The notes: generated by a model not told the origin, from the sequence alone. 64,000 nt of DNA from Streptomyces echinatus (GCF_014203595.1 NZ_JACHJK010000007.1:186001-250000); one strand, 5' to 3'; positions 49,085 to 58,786 are shown, numbered from the stretch's first letter. Made by a program: numbers and translations.

Positions 49085-50515
49085 CTACTGGGCGGCCTGC
49101 AGGCGGCCCAGCTGCCGCTGGACGTTCTCCAGCGCGCCGCTCCGGCGCCCCGGCACCCTCAGCCGCAACCGCGCGAGCGCGGGCCCGAGTTCACGGGCCC
49201 GCGCCGTGTCCTTGATACGGGCCCACTGGTGGTGGGCGCGGTCCACGGCCGCCTCCACGGCGGGCGCGTCCACCGCCTGCCCCGCGCCCAGCCGCGTCTC
49301 GGCCACCGCCAGCCAGGCCCGGCAGCTGCGCACCGGGTCCCCCGCGAACATCGCCAGATCGGCCCGGACCTCGCTCCAGTGCAGCGCCTGCTCGGACCCG
49401 GCACCGTACGCCCGCACGGCCTCCTGCTCGTACCGGGCGGCAACCGAATCGGCTTCCCCGTGCCGCCCACCCTGCACCGCATCACTGATGGCAACATGCG
49501 GATCAGCCCCCCGAGACCCCGGCGCCGCCCCGGCGAACCGGGGCCCGGGAACGGACTCGGCCGGCCGGACACGGGAGGCGGGCTCGACGGGGGCACTGGC
49601 GGGGCGGAGTTCGCGCGTGAGGCCTTCGGTCCGGGGGCCGGGAACGGACTCGGCGGGCGAAGAACCCACCCCCGGCGCACCCGCACCGGCGGCCGTACCC
49701 ACGCCCATGGCCGTACCCGCGGCCGTACCCGCGGCCGCCGACGGTGAAGGCGCCCCGCTGGGGCCACCCGCACCCGACGACGATGGCGGCACGGGTGGTG
49801 CGGGTGGGAGACCCTCCACCGGCCCACCCGCACCCGGCACCGGCACCGGCACGAACCCGCCGGCCGTCGAGAAGCCCGGCGCGTACCCTCCGGCGTGCGC
49901 CAGCAGCAGGTTGCCCCTCGTCTCCTCCGGAACACGGGACAGCGCCTGCTGGTGCAGCACGTCCAGGGCCGGCCGGTGACCGCTCCGCAGCAACGTGGCC
50001 ACCGTCTTCATGTACACCGGCTCGGCCGGCCCCCGCCGCCCGGCACCGGGGGCGACCCGGCCGTACACGGCGGTGTGCGGCCCGCAGTCGAGTCCGCGTT
50101 CGGTGAGGTGCCGCCAGGCCTCGGGATCCGCGTGCAGATCGAGGACGAGCGCGGTGTCCGCGGCGGAGCGCAGCCGCAGTTCCTCGCGGATCCACTGCCA
50201 GGGGAGCGCGGTGTATCGGACGGTCGCGGGGGTGGTGCGGGCCAGGCCCAGATGGAGCCGGTGCTGGCGGCGGTCCAGGTGCAGCTGCCCGGTGAGATAG
50301 AGGGTGAGCGGCCCGGGCGCGGCCGCGGCGGCCCGCAGCCGGGTGAGGACGGCCTGCGGCTCCAGCGGATCGGCGAGTTCCACCACGTTCGCGGTGTCGG
50401 TGCCGGACAGCACGGCGGGGGCGACGGCGGCCAGCACCGGCAGGACACCGGCCGCGTCCACCAGGCGCCCCCGGCCCAGCGGCGACGCCGCGAGCAGCAG
50501 CACGGTTCCGGGCAT
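49085..50515 (-). CDS. Large actinobacterial protein of unknown function
   Basis: 476 aa. N-terminal ~190 residues are alpha/beta (GTVLLLAASPLGRGRLVDAA, PLTLYLTGQLHLD, TALVLDLHADPEAWRHL), recalling a degenerate caspase- or receiver-like Rossmann fold without visible catalytic Cys/His. The middle (about 230-340) is Pro/Gly/Ser-rich and carries a palindromic repeat element seen also in the VWA protein. The C-terminus (345-476) is helical, TPR-like (YEQEAVRAYGAGSEQALHWSEV). Similar proteins occur in many Streptomyces in my recollection, but no function is known to me. Confidence 0.7.
   Translation of the reverse strand: MPGTVLLLAASPLGRGRLVDAAGVLPVLAAVAPAVLSGTDTANVVELADPLEPQAVLTRLRAAAAAPGPLTLYLTGQLHLDRRQHRLHLGLARTTPATVRYTALPWQWIREELRLRSAADTALVLDLHADPEAWRHLTERGLDCGPHTAVYGRVAPGAGRRGPAEPVYMKTVATLLRSGHRPALDVLHQQALSRVPEETRGNLLLAHAGGYAPGFSTAGGFVPVPVPGAGGPVEGLPPAPPVPPSSSGAGGPSGAPSPSAAAGTAAGTAMGVGTAAGAGAPGVGSSPAESVPGPRTEGLTRELRPASAPVEPASRVRPAESVPGPRFAGAAPGSRGADPHVAISDAVQGGRHGEADSVAARYEQEAVRAYGAGSEQALHWSEVRADLAMFAGDPVRSCRAWLAVAETRLGAGQAVDAPAVEAAVDRAHHQWARIKDTARARELGPALARLRLRVPGRRSGALENVQRQLGRLQAAQ
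49746..49809. repeat. Dispersed palindromic element, copy A
   Basis: Inverted arms CCACCCGCACC (49764-49774) and GGTGCGGGTGG (49797-49807), preceded by CCCCGCTGGGG. The same element, about 80 percent identical, occurs inside the VWA gene at 59955-60013. In copy A it lies antisense to the host gene and encodes part of its Pro/Ser/Gly-rich linker. Confidence 0.8.
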
Positions 50516-50622
50516 CGCTTCCCCCTGTCACCCCGGGGACCCCGGAGACCCTCCGGACCCGAGGACCCCGTAGATCCGCTCTCCAGCCAGCACCGTAGCC
50601 GCTGCCGCCGCGAACCGGCGCC

Positions 50623-51795
50623 TCAGGACCGCAAACGTCCCTGTTCGGGGTCTTCGCCCGGAGCGCCCCCGGCATCCGCCAGCCGTCGCAGCGCGAAGAT
50701 CGTGGTGTCGTCCTCCAGCCGGCCCCCGCTGTGCCGCAGGACGCCGTCGCGGACCTGGCGGACCAGGTTCCGGGGCTCGGCGCGGCGCGGGTCGGCGCGG
50801 ACCGCGCGGGCGACCTCACGGGCCAGCTGGTAGAACTCGCCGGGCGTGTCGCGGGCCTCGGTCACCCCGTCGGTGACCAGCAGCAGTGTCTCGTCGGCCG
50901 CCAGCGGCACCCGGTGCACGGGCGGCAGGCCGCCCGTGAGGTCGCCGAGGCCGAGCGGGACCCCTTCGCCGCTGGGCAGCTCGCGGACCCCGCGCGGGCC
51001 GACGACGAGCGGCGGCTCGTGTCCGAAGTTCGCGATGTCGATCCGCTCCGGGGCGTCGTCGGGGAAGGCGACGAGGACGGCGGTGGCGAAGCGGTCGCCG
51101 TCGTCGTGGCCGAGCGCGGTGCTGTGGGAGCGGTGCCGCAGCATCCGGATCTCCAGCCGTTCGGCGACGGTCGCGAGGTCCTTCTCGTGGTAGCCGGCCT
51201 CCCGGAAGGTGCCGAGCACCGCCGCGGCCGCCTCCACCGCGCCGAGACCCTTGCCCTGCACGTCTCCGACGAGGACCCGGGTGCCGTGCGGGCTGGGCTG
51301 GATGTCGTAGAAGTCGCCGCCGACCCGGGCGTCCGTGTCGGCGGCCAGGTAGACCCCCGCGTGCTCCAGACCGGCCCAGCGCGGCGGCAGGGGGCGCAGC
51401 ACGGTGCGCCGGGTGGTCTCGGCGATGTCCCGGATGTGCAGCATCCGCCGTTCCTGGCGCACCCGCACGACGGCGGCGAGGGCGGCCAGGACGCCGCCGA
51501 GGGCGACCAGGAGGAAGTCGCCGAGTCCGGCCTTGTACTGGTCGGGCCAGGCACTGTCCACGACGATGTACGTCACCACCGACACCACGCCGTAGGCGGC
51601 CGTCGTCCACACCCCGCAGATCGCCGCGGCGATGCCCGGCACCAGCACGATCCAGGAGATGATCCGGAAATCCGCGCCGGTGGCGAAGTCCAGCAGGATG
51701 ACGCCGGCGAGCAGCAGCAGCGGCGGCAGCCACGCGATGCTCCGCCCGCGGACCCACAGCAGGGGGCGGCGCCGCCCGTACTCCATCTCCGTCAC
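50623..51795 (-). CDS. Membrane-anchored SpoIIE/PP2C-type serine phosphatase (second copy)
   Basis: 390 aa from GTG 51795 with GGAGGG upstream. About four membrane segments (ending near residue 110), a short coil, then a SpoIIE domain with VGGDFYDIQPS, VGDVQGKGLGAVEAAA, LLLVTDGVTEARD and RLEDDTTIFALR. Build and length match the phosphatase at 11.8 kb, so the two are paralogues. Expected substrate: a phosphorylated STAS antagonist encoded elsewhere. Confidence 0.93.
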   Translation of the reverse strand: MTEMEYGRRRPLLWVRGRSIAWLPPLLLLAGVILLDFATGADFRIISWIVLVPGIAAAICGVWTTAAYGVVSVVTYIVVDSAWPDQYKAGLGDFLLVALGGVLAALAAVVRVRQERRMLHIRDIAETTRRTVLRPLPPRWAGLEHAGVYLAADTDARVGGDFYDIQPSPHGTRVLVGDVQGKGLGAVEAAAAVLGTFREAGYHEKDLATVAERLEIRMLRHRSHSTALGHDDGDRFATAVLVAFPDDAPERIDIANFGHEPPLVVGPRGVRELPSGEGVPLGLGDLTGGLPPVHRVPLAADETLLLVTDGVTEARDTPGEFYQLAREVARAVRADPRRAEPRNLVRQVRDGVLRHSGGRLEDDTTIFALRRLADAGGAPGEDPEQGRLRS

Positions 51796-51946
51796 GGCCG
51801 GCCGCCCTCCATGTCCCTCAGGGAAACACGGGGGAGAACCGCACGCATCCGGGCACCCGTCACCCTCCTGGCCGACTTGCCAGGCCGTGCCCCCCGGTGT
51901 GCCCTGGTACCGGGGGCAGAGCGGGGGGAGAGAGAGGAGTGCTCTC

Positions 51947-52468
51947 ATGGCTCAAGCGGCACCCGCGCCCGGCGGTATGCCCCGTCCCGGCCGCACACCG
52001 CAGGCGGAGGGCCGGGCGACCGATGTGCACGCCCGCCCGCCCGATGTCTTCGACGCCCGCACCCATGCGATGGCACGGATCGGCGTGCCTGTCGTGCTGG
52101 GTCTGGTCTACGGCTACTGGGTGGCGGCCAACAACCGGTCCGGCGGTGAGATCACCGGCTGGAACCTGCTGCTCGGCTTCGTCAGCGCGCTGGTGTTCGC
52201 GGTGGTGTGCATGGCGCTGCTGGCGCTGGCCCCGCGGATGCCGCGGGAAGTGCACGCGCTGCTGTGGTCGGCGTTCGTCGGCTGCGCGTTCGGATTCCTG
52301 TACAGCCAGAGCGGCAGCTTCCTCTCCACCCAGGGCGCCGGCCAGGGCAGCCGCGACGACCTGGTGCGGTCGGTGCTGATGTCCCTGGCGGTGGCAGCGG
52401 TCACCTTCATCGTGGTCTTCTACCGCTACTACACGCGGGAGGACGCCTCCGGGCGCCGGGTCCGCTGA
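51947..52468 (+). CDS. Four-segment integral membrane protein, unknown
   Basis: 173 aa from ATG 51947, RBS AGAGGAG. A Pro-rich N-terminal 45 residues precede four segments: IGVPVVLGLVYGYWVAANN, WNLLLGFVSALVFAVVCMAL, REVHALLWSAFVGCAFGFLY and SVLMSLAVAAVTFIVVFYRY. No family recognised; conserved-looking actinobacterial type. Divergent from the SpoIIE phosphatase gene. Confidence 0.8.
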   Translation: MAQAAPAPGGMPRPGRTPQAEGRATDVHARPPDVFDARTHAMARIGVPVVLGLVYGYWVAANNRSGGEITGWNLLLGFVSALVFAVVCMALLALAPRMPREVHALLWSAFVGCAFGFLYSQSGSFLSTQGAGQGSRDDLVRSVLMSLAVAAVTFIVVFYRYYTREDASGRRVR

Positions 52469-52486
52469 GCGGACGCACCCGCGACA

Positions 52487-52523
52487 CGCGTGGGTCCCGG
52501 CCGGAGCGGCCGGGACCCACGCG
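52487..52523 (+). terminator. Strong hairpin terminator
   Basis: Perfect 17-bp arms (CGCGTGGGTCCCGGCCG and its complement) with a 3-nt GAG loop, 19 bp after the stop of the four-segment membrane protein gene. Confidence 0.85.
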
Positions 52524-52744
52524 CTCCCCTGTGCTCCCCCCTGCCGGAGCGGGATCGCGGCCGAGGCCCGGCCCCACGACCCGGAGAGGCCGGACGGCCG
52601 ATCCCGCCCAGCACCAGGAAACACCCGTTCGGGTGATCCCTCCACCGGGGAGCGGAAACCCCGGTTCCGCCAAGGGGGTTCTTCCGCCGCCCGTTTGCAG
52701 TCCCCCCGCTCGCGCGCGGCCCCTCGCGGTCCTTGCCTGGAAGC

Positions 52745-53671
52745 GTGCCCTCACGACGCCTACGGAGCGCCCTGTCGGCCGTGCTGATCACCCTGTCCTG
52801 CCTGCTCGCCCCGTTCGGCGCGCTGGCGGCCTGGGCGGCGTACGGACTGGCCGACACGGGTCGCTACGTCACCACGATGGCGCCGCTCGCCGCCGACCCG
52901 GCCGTGCGGGAAGCCGTCGTGGACACGGTCGGTGACGGCATCCTGCGCGCGGTGGGCGAGCACCTGGACGTCCGTCCGATACGCGGTTCGGTCCGGCCGT
53001 TCGTGCACGACGCGGTGCGCTCCTTCACCCAGACGCGGGCCTTCCGGCTGGCCTGGGACACCGGCAACCGGGTCACCCACGACGCCGTACTGCGCGCCCT
53101 GCGCGAGGCGGACGAGCGCACCGTCACGGTCGACCTGGCCCCCGTCGCCGCCCAGGTCAAGCGCCAGCTCGCCCACGATCACGTGCCGCTCGCCGCACGC
53201 ATCCCGGTGGAGCACACCGCGGTCGCCGTGCTCCCGGCGGGCCGGCTGACCACGCTCCGGAAGGGGTTCCACGTGCTCGAAGTCGCCGGCTTCTGGCTGC
53301 CGGTGGCGGCCGTCGCCTTCGCCGTCGGCGGGATCGCGCTCGCCGTCCACCGGCGCCGGGCCGTCGCCGCCACCGCCCTGGGGACGGCGCTGGGCGGCGC
53401 CCTGCTCGCCCTCGCCCTCTCCGTCGGCCGCGGCCTGACCCTGGCCGACCTGCCCCCGGGCGTGTCCCACCCGGCCGCGGGCGCCGTCTACGACGCCCTC
53501 ACCGGCACCCTGCGCACCGCCGCCTGGCTGCTGCTCGGTCTCGGTCTCGCGGTGGCCCTCCTCGCCTGGCTCACCCGCTGTCTGCGGCTGCCCCGTCCCG
53601 CGCGAGTCCGGCGAGGGTCGCCAGCGCCCGGGCCAGCTCCGGCTCCGGGGCCGACCCGAGCCCGAGCCTGA
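52745..53671 (+). CDS. Integral membrane protein, unknown
   Basis: 308 aa from GTG 52745 (GGAAG upstream). One N-terminal segment (LSAVLITLSCLLAPFGALAAW), an external domain of ~150 residues (YVTTMAPLAADPAVREAVVDT) and three C-terminal segments. This topology is that of a family of Streptomyces membrane proteins without known role. Its last ~33 codons (basic, Pro-rich tail) overlap the 3' end of the convergent MocR gene by 101 bp. Confidence 0.8.
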   Translation: MPSRRLRSALSAVLITLSCLLAPFGALAAWAAYGLADTGRYVTTMAPLAADPAVREAVVDTVGDGILRAVGEHLDVRPIRGSVRPFVHDAVRSFTQTRAFRLAWDTGNRVTHDAVLRALREADERTVTVDLAPVAAQVKRQLAHDHVPLAARIPVEHTAVAVLPAGRLTTLRKGFHVLEVAGFWLPVAAVAFAVGGIALAVHRRRAVAATALGTALGGALLALALSVGRGLTLADLPPGVSHPAAGAVYDALTGTLRTAAWLLLGLGLAVALLAWLTRCLRLPRPARVRRGSPAPGPAPAPGPTRARA

Positions 53672-54917
53672 CCGCGTCCGGGGTCCGGCCGGGGCCGACA
53701 CGGAAGGCGGCGCCCGGTGTGACGGCGATCCCGTGCGCCCGCGCGGCGGCCGTGAAGGTGTCCGCGCGCCACGGCGCGGGCAGCTCCCACCAGGCGAAGT
53801 AGGCGGCCGGATCGGACCGTACGGCGAACCCGGCCAGTTTCTCGGCGAGCAGCCGCTGCCGCCGCCGGGCGTCCTGCCGCTTGGCGGCCACCAGGCGGTC
53901 CACGGTGCCGTCGCCGAGCCAGCGCACGGCCGCCTCCAGCGCGAAGGCGCCCGCGCTCCACCCGCCGGACCGCACCGCCCGCGCCACCGCCTCGACGCGG
54001 TCCCCGGGTACGACGGCGAAGCCGACGGTGAGGCCGGGCGCGACCCGCTTGGACAGGCCGTCGACGAGGTGCACCAGCCCCGGCGCGAGAGCGGCGAGCG
54101 GGGGTGTGCCGCCCGGGTGCAGGAAGGACCAGATCCGGTCCTCGACCACCGGTATCCCCAGCCTGTGGACAGTTTCGGCCAGCTGCCGCAGCCGCCCGGG
54201 GCTCGTCGTGTGCGAGGTGGGGTTGTGCAGGGTGGGCTGGAGGTAGAGGGCGGACAGCGGCGCGCCGCGGTGGGCGGCGGCGACGGAGCCGGGCACGGGT
54301 CCCTCGGCGTCCGTGGCCAGCGGGACGAGGACCACGCCGAGGCGGGCCGCGATCTCCTTCACCAGCGGGTACGTCAGCGGTTCCACGCCGACCCGGCCGC
54401 CGGGCCGGACCAGGGCGGCGAGGGTGGCGGCGATCGCCTGGCGGGCGTTGCCGGTGAACAGGATCCGCTCCGGCCCGGTCCGCAGCCCGCCCCGGGCGAG
54501 CAGGGCGGCCACCGCCTCGCGGGCCGCCGGGGTGCCCGCGGCGGCGGCCGGCCGCAGCGCCTGGCCGAGCGCGTCCGGCCGCAGCAGCGGCGCCAGCGCC
54601 GGGGCCAGCAGCTCCGCCTGGCCGGGCGCGGAGGGGTAGTTCAGCTCCAGGTTCACCAGCGGGGCGCCGGCCGCCTCGGTCAGGGTGTGCCCCGGCTGCC
54701 CGTCCGGCGCGGTGGCCCGGACGAACGTGCCGCGGCCCACCTCGCCCACCACCAGCCCGCGGCGCACGAGTTCGGCGTAGATCCGGCCGGCCGTCGACGG
54801 CGCGATGCCGTGCCGGCGCGCGAACGCCCGCTGCGGCGGCAGCCGTTGGCCGGGGCGGAGCCGTCCGCCGGTGATGTCGGCCGCGATCCGGTCCGCGATG
54901 CGCCGGTAGTCGTCCAC
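53571..54917 (-). CDS. MocR-type regulator (GntR DNA-binding domain fused to aminotransferase fold)
   Basis: 448 aa from GTG 54917. Residues ~1-70 are a GntR winged helix (IAADITGGRLRPGQRLP, RRHGIAPSTAGRIYAELVRRGLV). The rest is a fold-type I aminotransferase-like domain with LYLQPTLHNPTSHT, VEDRIWSFLH and PLP Lys in DGLSKRVAPGLTVGF. MocR proteins use PLP or its amine adducts as signal. The divergent alpha/beta hydrolase gene and the pair of direct repeats between them point to local control. Confidence 0.94.
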   Translation of the reverse strand: MDDYRRIADRIAADITGGRLRPGQRLPPQRAFARRHGIAPSTAGRIYAELVRRGLVVGEVGRGTFVRATAPDGQPGHTLTEAAGAPLVNLELNYPSAPGQAELLAPALAPLLRPDALGQALRPAAAAGTPAAREAVAALLARGGLRTGPERILFTGNARQAIAATLAALVRPGGRVGVEPLTYPLVKEIAARLGVVLVPLATDAEGPVPGSVAAAHRGAPLSALYLQPTLHNPTSHTTSPGRLRQLAETVHRLGIPVVEDRIWSFLHPGGTPPLAALAPGLVHLVDGLSKRVAPGLTVGFAVVPGDRVEAVARAVRSGGWSAGAFALEAAVRWLGDGTVDRLVAAKRQDARRRQRLLAEKLAGFAVRSDPAAYFAWWELPAPWRADTFTAAARAHGIAVTPGAAFRVGPGRTPDAVRLGLGSAPEPELARALATLAGLARDGAAADSG

Positions 54918-54944
54918 GAAGTCCCCCTGTTTTCCGGTCCGTTG

Positions 54945-54979
54945 TATTGCACCGAGGGCAAAGATTTTATTGCACCGAG
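54945..54979. promoter_or_regulatory. Direct-repeat operator for the MocR regulator
   Basis: TATTGCACCGAG at 54945-54956 and again at 54968-54979, identical 12-mers 23 bp apart, in the 88-bp divergent region. MocR proteins such as GabR and PdxR are known to bind direct repeats at about two-turn spacing. One copy overlaps the likely promoter of each gene. Confidence 0.82.
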
Positions 54980-55005
54980 CGACGGGGCGGACCTAGGGTC
55001 GTCAC

Positions 55006-55788
55006 ATGCCCCCCTTCCTCGCATACGATGACAAAAACCCCGGAATCTCCTCCCGGGTCCCCCTCGTCCTCGTCCACGGCCATCCCTTCGACCGCACGAT
55101 GTGGCACCCGCAGCTCGCGGAGTTCGCCGCCGGCCGCCGGGTGATCGCCCCCGATCTGCGCGGCTACGGCGCCTCCCCGGTGACCCCCGGCACGGTCCCG
55201 CTCGCCCGCCACGCCCAGGACATCACCGGCCTCCTGGACCACCTCGGCGTGGACACCTGCGTCCTCGCCGGCCTGTCCATGGGCGGCCAGATCGTCATGG
55301 AGTGCGCCGCCCGCTCCGGCGACCGGATCCGCGGCCTCGTGCTCGCCGACACCTTCCCCGCCGCCGAGACCCCCGAGGGCGTGCGGAGCCGCAACGCCAT
55401 GGCCGACCGGCTGCTCGCCGAGGGCATGCGGGGCTACGCCGACGAGGTGCTGGAGAAGATGGTCGCCCCGTACGCCGACCCCGAGGTCAAGGCCCATGTG
55501 CACCGCATGATGACGGCCACCTCACCGCAGGGCGCCGCGGCCGCCCTGCGCGGGCGGGCCGAACGCCCCGACTACCGGGACCTGTTGGCGCGGCTGCCGG
55601 TGCCCGCCCTCGTCGTCGTCGGCGCCGACGACACCTACACGCCCGTCGCCGACGCCGAGGCCATGCACGCGGCCCTCCCCGACTCCGCCCTGCACGTCGT
55701 CGAGGGCGCCGCCCACCTGCCCAACCTGGAACGCCCCCGGGAGTTCAACCGGGCGCTGGGCGAATTCCTGGCGCGGCTGGACGGCTGA
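55006..55788 (+). CDS. Alpha/beta-fold hydrolase
   Basis: 260 aa. Oxyanion HGHPFDRTMW, nucleophile in LAGLSMGGQIVME, acid in VVGADDTYTP and His in EGAAHLPNLERP. No signal peptide. Typical of esterase/lactonase or haloperoxidase-like hydrolases. Under probable control of the divergent MocR protein, hence perhaps tied to amine or vitamin B6-linked metabolism. Substrate unknown. Confidence 0.92.
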   Translation: MPPFLAYDDKNPGISSRVPLVLVHGHPFDRTMWHPQLAEFAAGRRVIAPDLRGYGASPVTPGTVPLARHAQDITGLLDHLGVDTCVLAGLSMGGQIVMECAARSGDRIRGLVLADTFPAAETPEGVRSRNAMADRLLAEGMRGYADEVLEKMVAPYADPEVKAHVHRMMTATSPQGAAAALRGRAERPDYRDLLARLPVPALVVVGADDTYTPVADAEAMHAALPDSALHVVEGAAHLPNLERPREFNRALGEFLARLDG

Positions 55789-55804
55789 TCGTAGGCTCGC
55801 TCCC

Positions 55805-56758
55805 GTGAACCAGCGCGGACGCAGGCCCGGCGCCTGGTGTGCCGGTCTGCTGCTCGCCGGGGTGAGCGTCGTGGTCGGCTGCCGGGCCGCCGGCACCGAC
55901 GGCATCACCCCCGTGCCCCAGTTCCTCGCCTTCCTGCCCTGGCTGCTGGCCCCGGCCGGCTTCGCTCTGCTGTGCGCGCTGCTCGCCCGCTGGTGGCCGG
56001 GTGTGGTGTGGGCCGTCGCCGTCCTCGGCCTGCTCGCCTGGTACCTGGATCCGTACGGCGGCACCGGCGAGCCCGACGGCCCGCCCCTCGCCGCGCTCCG
56101 CGTGCTGACCTCGAACGTCGAGTTCGGCCGCGGCACCCCCGCCCTGGTCCGGGTGGTGCGGGACCGGCATCCGGACGTGGTCTTCGTGGAGGAGTGCGAG
56201 CCGGGGTGCCGGGCCCTGCTGGAGCGCGAGTTCGCGGACGCCTACCCGTACCGCCGGGCCGTCGCGGCGGACGGCTCCAAGGGCTCCCTCATCCTCAGCC
56301 GTTTCCCGCTGACCCCGGCCGCGGGCGTCGCCGGCACCATGGGCATGCCCGGTGCCGTGGCCGACGTGCGCGGCCACCCGGTGCGCCTCCAGCTGGCCCA
56401 CCCCATGCCGCCGCTACCGGGCCAGGTCGGCCTGTGGCACCGCGAACTCGGCCGGCTCCGGGCCTTCGCCGCCGCCGGCCCCGGCATCCCGACCGTCCTG
56501 GCCGGCGACTTCAACGCCTCCCAGGACCACGCGGCCTTCCGGCGCATCCTCGACACCGGACTGTCCGACGCCGCCCGCCTCACCGGCCACGACCGCACCC
56601 CGAGCTGGCCCTCCCGCACCGCCTCCGTCATCGGCGCCCAGATCGACCACGTCCTGGTCTCCCCCGACTTCTCCGTGACCGACGCCCGCTTCCTGCGCGT
56701 GTCCGGCACCGACCACCGCGCCCTCCTGACCGACCTCATGCTGCACGGGCGGAAGTGA
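55805..56758 (+). CDS. Membrane-anchored endonuclease/exonuclease/phosphatase-family protein
   Basis: 317 aa from GTG 55805. Three N-terminal membrane segments (to about residue 82) precede an exported EEP domain: LRVLTSNVEFGRG, DVVFVEECEPG, VLAGDFNASQDH, AQIDHVLVSPDF and SGTDHRALLTDL. The metal ligands Asn, Glu, Asp-x-Asn and Asp-His are all present. Acts outside the membrane on a nucleic acid or phosphodiester lipid headgroup. Confidence 0.92.
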   Translation: MNQRGRRPGAWCAGLLLAGVSVVVGCRAAGTDGITPVPQFLAFLPWLLAPAGFALLCALLARWWPGVVWAVAVLGLLAWYLDPYGGTGEPDGPPLAALRVLTSNVEFGRGTPALVRVVRDRHPDVVFVEECEPGCRALLEREFADAYPYRRAVAADGSKGSLILSRFPLTPAAGVAGTMGMPGAVADVRGHPVRLQLAHPMPPLPGQVGLWHRELGRLRAFAAAGPGIPTVLAGDFNASQDHAAFRRILDTGLSDAARLTGHDRTPSWPSRTASVIGAQIDHVLVSPDFSVTDARFLRVSGTDHRALLTDLMLHGRK

Positions 56759-56842
56759 CGCCGGCCCCCACGGGACCGGGCCCCGGCCACGCACCGGCCC
56801 CACCCGACCAGCTCGAATCGGCACATTGGCCATAATGGGCGC

Positions 56843-58786
56843 ATGCCCCGAGAGTTCCCCATCGGCCTCACCCCTCCCGACTGGCTGGTCCGGAACCTCA
56901 GGCCCCAACAGGCACCCGTCAACCGGTCCGCCCTGGCCCGTGCCTCCCTCGCCATGGCCCTCCCCCTGGCGCTCGGCCTCGCCGCCGGCCGCCCGGCCTA
57001 CGGCGCCCTCGCCTCCATGGGCGCCCTGTCCGGCGTCATCGGCGACACCGCCGACGCCTACCGCATGCGCATCCTCAACATCGCCGTCCCGCAGCTGTTC
57101 GGCGCGGTCGGCGTGACCCTGGGCACGCTGGCGTACGGCCACGGCTGGTACGCGGTGGCCGCGGTCACCGGCGTCGCCCTGGTCTCCGGCATGATCTCGA
57201 CGATCGGTGCGGTGGCCTCGGTCTCCGGCCTGCTCCTGCTCCTCAACTGCGTGGTGGGCGCGGGCCTGCCGCTGCCGCAGCCCTGGTGGCTGGCCCCCGT
57301 CCTGATGACCGGCGGCGGCCTCCTGGTCCTGCTGCTGGCCCTGCTGGCCTGGCCGCTGCGCGCGGGAGTGCCCGAACGGGCGGCGGTCGCGGCCACCTAC
57401 CGCACGGTCGCCGACCTGCTCGCCGCCGCCGGCACGGACCGCGCCGAGGAGTACGAGGAGGCCCGGCGCACCGTCACCCAGTCCCTGAACCAGTCGTACG
57501 ACCTGATCCTGGCCCGGCGCGCCCGCCACCATGGACGCAGCCCCGAACTCACCCGCATGCTGGCCCGGTTGAACGCCATCACCCCGGTGATCGAGGCGGC
57601 ACCCGCGGCCCACCTGGCGGCCCGCCCGCTCCCGCCCGAGATCCCCGAGGCGCTCCACCGGCTGGCCCGCGCCGTGGAGACCGACGACGCCTCCCCGCCG
57701 CCCCTCCGCCTCCCGCTGCCCACCACGGAGACGGCCCGCGCGGTCGACCACGCCCTGCGCCACACGGCCGAGGTCGTGACCGCGCCCGACGTCGACCCCC
57801 GGGGCATCGACGACCGCCTGGGCCGGCCGGCCGCGCTCGGCATCCGCACCGCCCGCGCCGCCCGCAGCGTCGTGCTGTCCGCCAACTCCTGGCGCTACGG
57901 CGTACGCCTGGCGGTCTGCATCGGCATCGCCCAGTCCCTGGTCTCCCTCGTCCCCGTGGCCCGCTCCTACTGGGTCGCGCTGACCGTCACCTTCATCCTC
58001 AAACCGGACTTCGGCTCGGTCTTCTCCCGCGCCCTGCTGCGCGCCCTGGGCACGGTGGCGGGTCTGGTGGTGGCGGCGGTGGTCCTGGCCGAGGTCCCCC
58101 TGGGCTGGTGGGACGTCCCGGCGCTCCTCCTCCTGGCCCCGCTCGTCCCGGCCCTCACCCCGCGGGGCTACGGCTTCCAGACGGCGGCCATCACGCCGGT
58201 GATCCTCCTCCTCTCCGACATCCTCAACCACCAGGGCACGGCCCTGTTGCTGCCGCGGCTGAACGATTCGCTGCTGGGCTGCGCGATCGTGCTGACCGCC
58301 GGCTATCTGCTGTGGCCCGAGAGCTGGCACACCCGCGTGGGCGACCGCCTGGCCGACGCGGTGGCCGACACGGCGGCCTATGTCGAGGCGGCGTTCGGCG
58401 ACGGCACCGACCCGTCCGCCCGCGCCCGGATGCGCCGCCGCCTCTACCGCGACCTGTCCGTCATCCGGACGGAATTCCAGCGGGCCCTGACCGAGCCGCC
58501 GCCGACGGGCCGGCGCGCCGCCGCGTGGTGGCCGCTGGTCGTCGCCGTGGAACGCATCGTGGACGCCACGACGGCGGCCCGGGTGCGCGTCCGCCACGGG
58601 GCGCCGCCCCCGTCCACCGGCGAGATCGCCCAGGTGACCCTGCAGCTGCGGGAGCTGTCCGAGGGCGTACGCCGGGCGGAGACCCTGATCGCCGTCCGCA
58701 CCGACCTCACCGGGCCGGCGGGGAGCGTTCTTGAGCCCCTGCGCCAGGAGGTGGCGGCGGCCCGCGCGATCACGTCGCCGCACTGA
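56843..58786 (+). CDS. FUSC-family membrane protein (aromatic acid exporter-like)
   Basis: 647 aa. Two blocks of about six membrane segments (residues ~30-180 and ~355-500), each followed by a helical cytoplasmic domain. The second block holds SYWVALTVTFILKPDFGSVFSRALLRALGT split by a short loop, the FUSC signature. Related proteins export aromatic acids (AaeB). The extreme 3' end is copied as degenerate tandem repeats downstream. Confidence 0.9.
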   Translation: MPREFPIGLTPPDWLVRNLRPQQAPVNRSALARASLAMALPLALGLAAGRPAYGALASMGALSGVIGDTADAYRMRILNIAVPQLFGAVGVTLGTLAYGHGWYAVAAVTGVALVSGMISTIGAVASVSGLLLLLNCVVGAGLPLPQPWWLAPVLMTGGGLLVLLLALLAWPLRAGVPERAAVAATYRTVADLLAAAGTDRAEEYEEARRTVTQSLNQSYDLILARRARHHGRSPELTRMLARLNAITPVIEAAPAAHLAARPLPPEIPEALHRLARAVETDDASPPPLRLPLPTTETARAVDHALRHTAEVVTAPDVDPRGIDDRLGRPAALGIRTARAARSVVLSANSWRYGVRLAVCIGIAQSLVSLVPVARSYWVALTVTFILKPDFGSVFSRALLRALGTVAGLVVAAVVLAEVPLGWWDVPALLLLAPLVPALTPRGYGFQTAAITPVILLLSDILNHQGTALLLPRLNDSLLGCAIVLTAGYLLWPESWHTRVGDRLADAVADTAAYVEAAFGDGTDPSARARMRRRLYRDLSVIRTEFQRALTEPPPTGRRAAAWWPLVVAVERIVDATTAARVRVRHGAPPPSTGEIAQVTLQLRELSEGVRRAETLIAVRTDLTGPAGSVLEPLRQEVAAARAITSPH

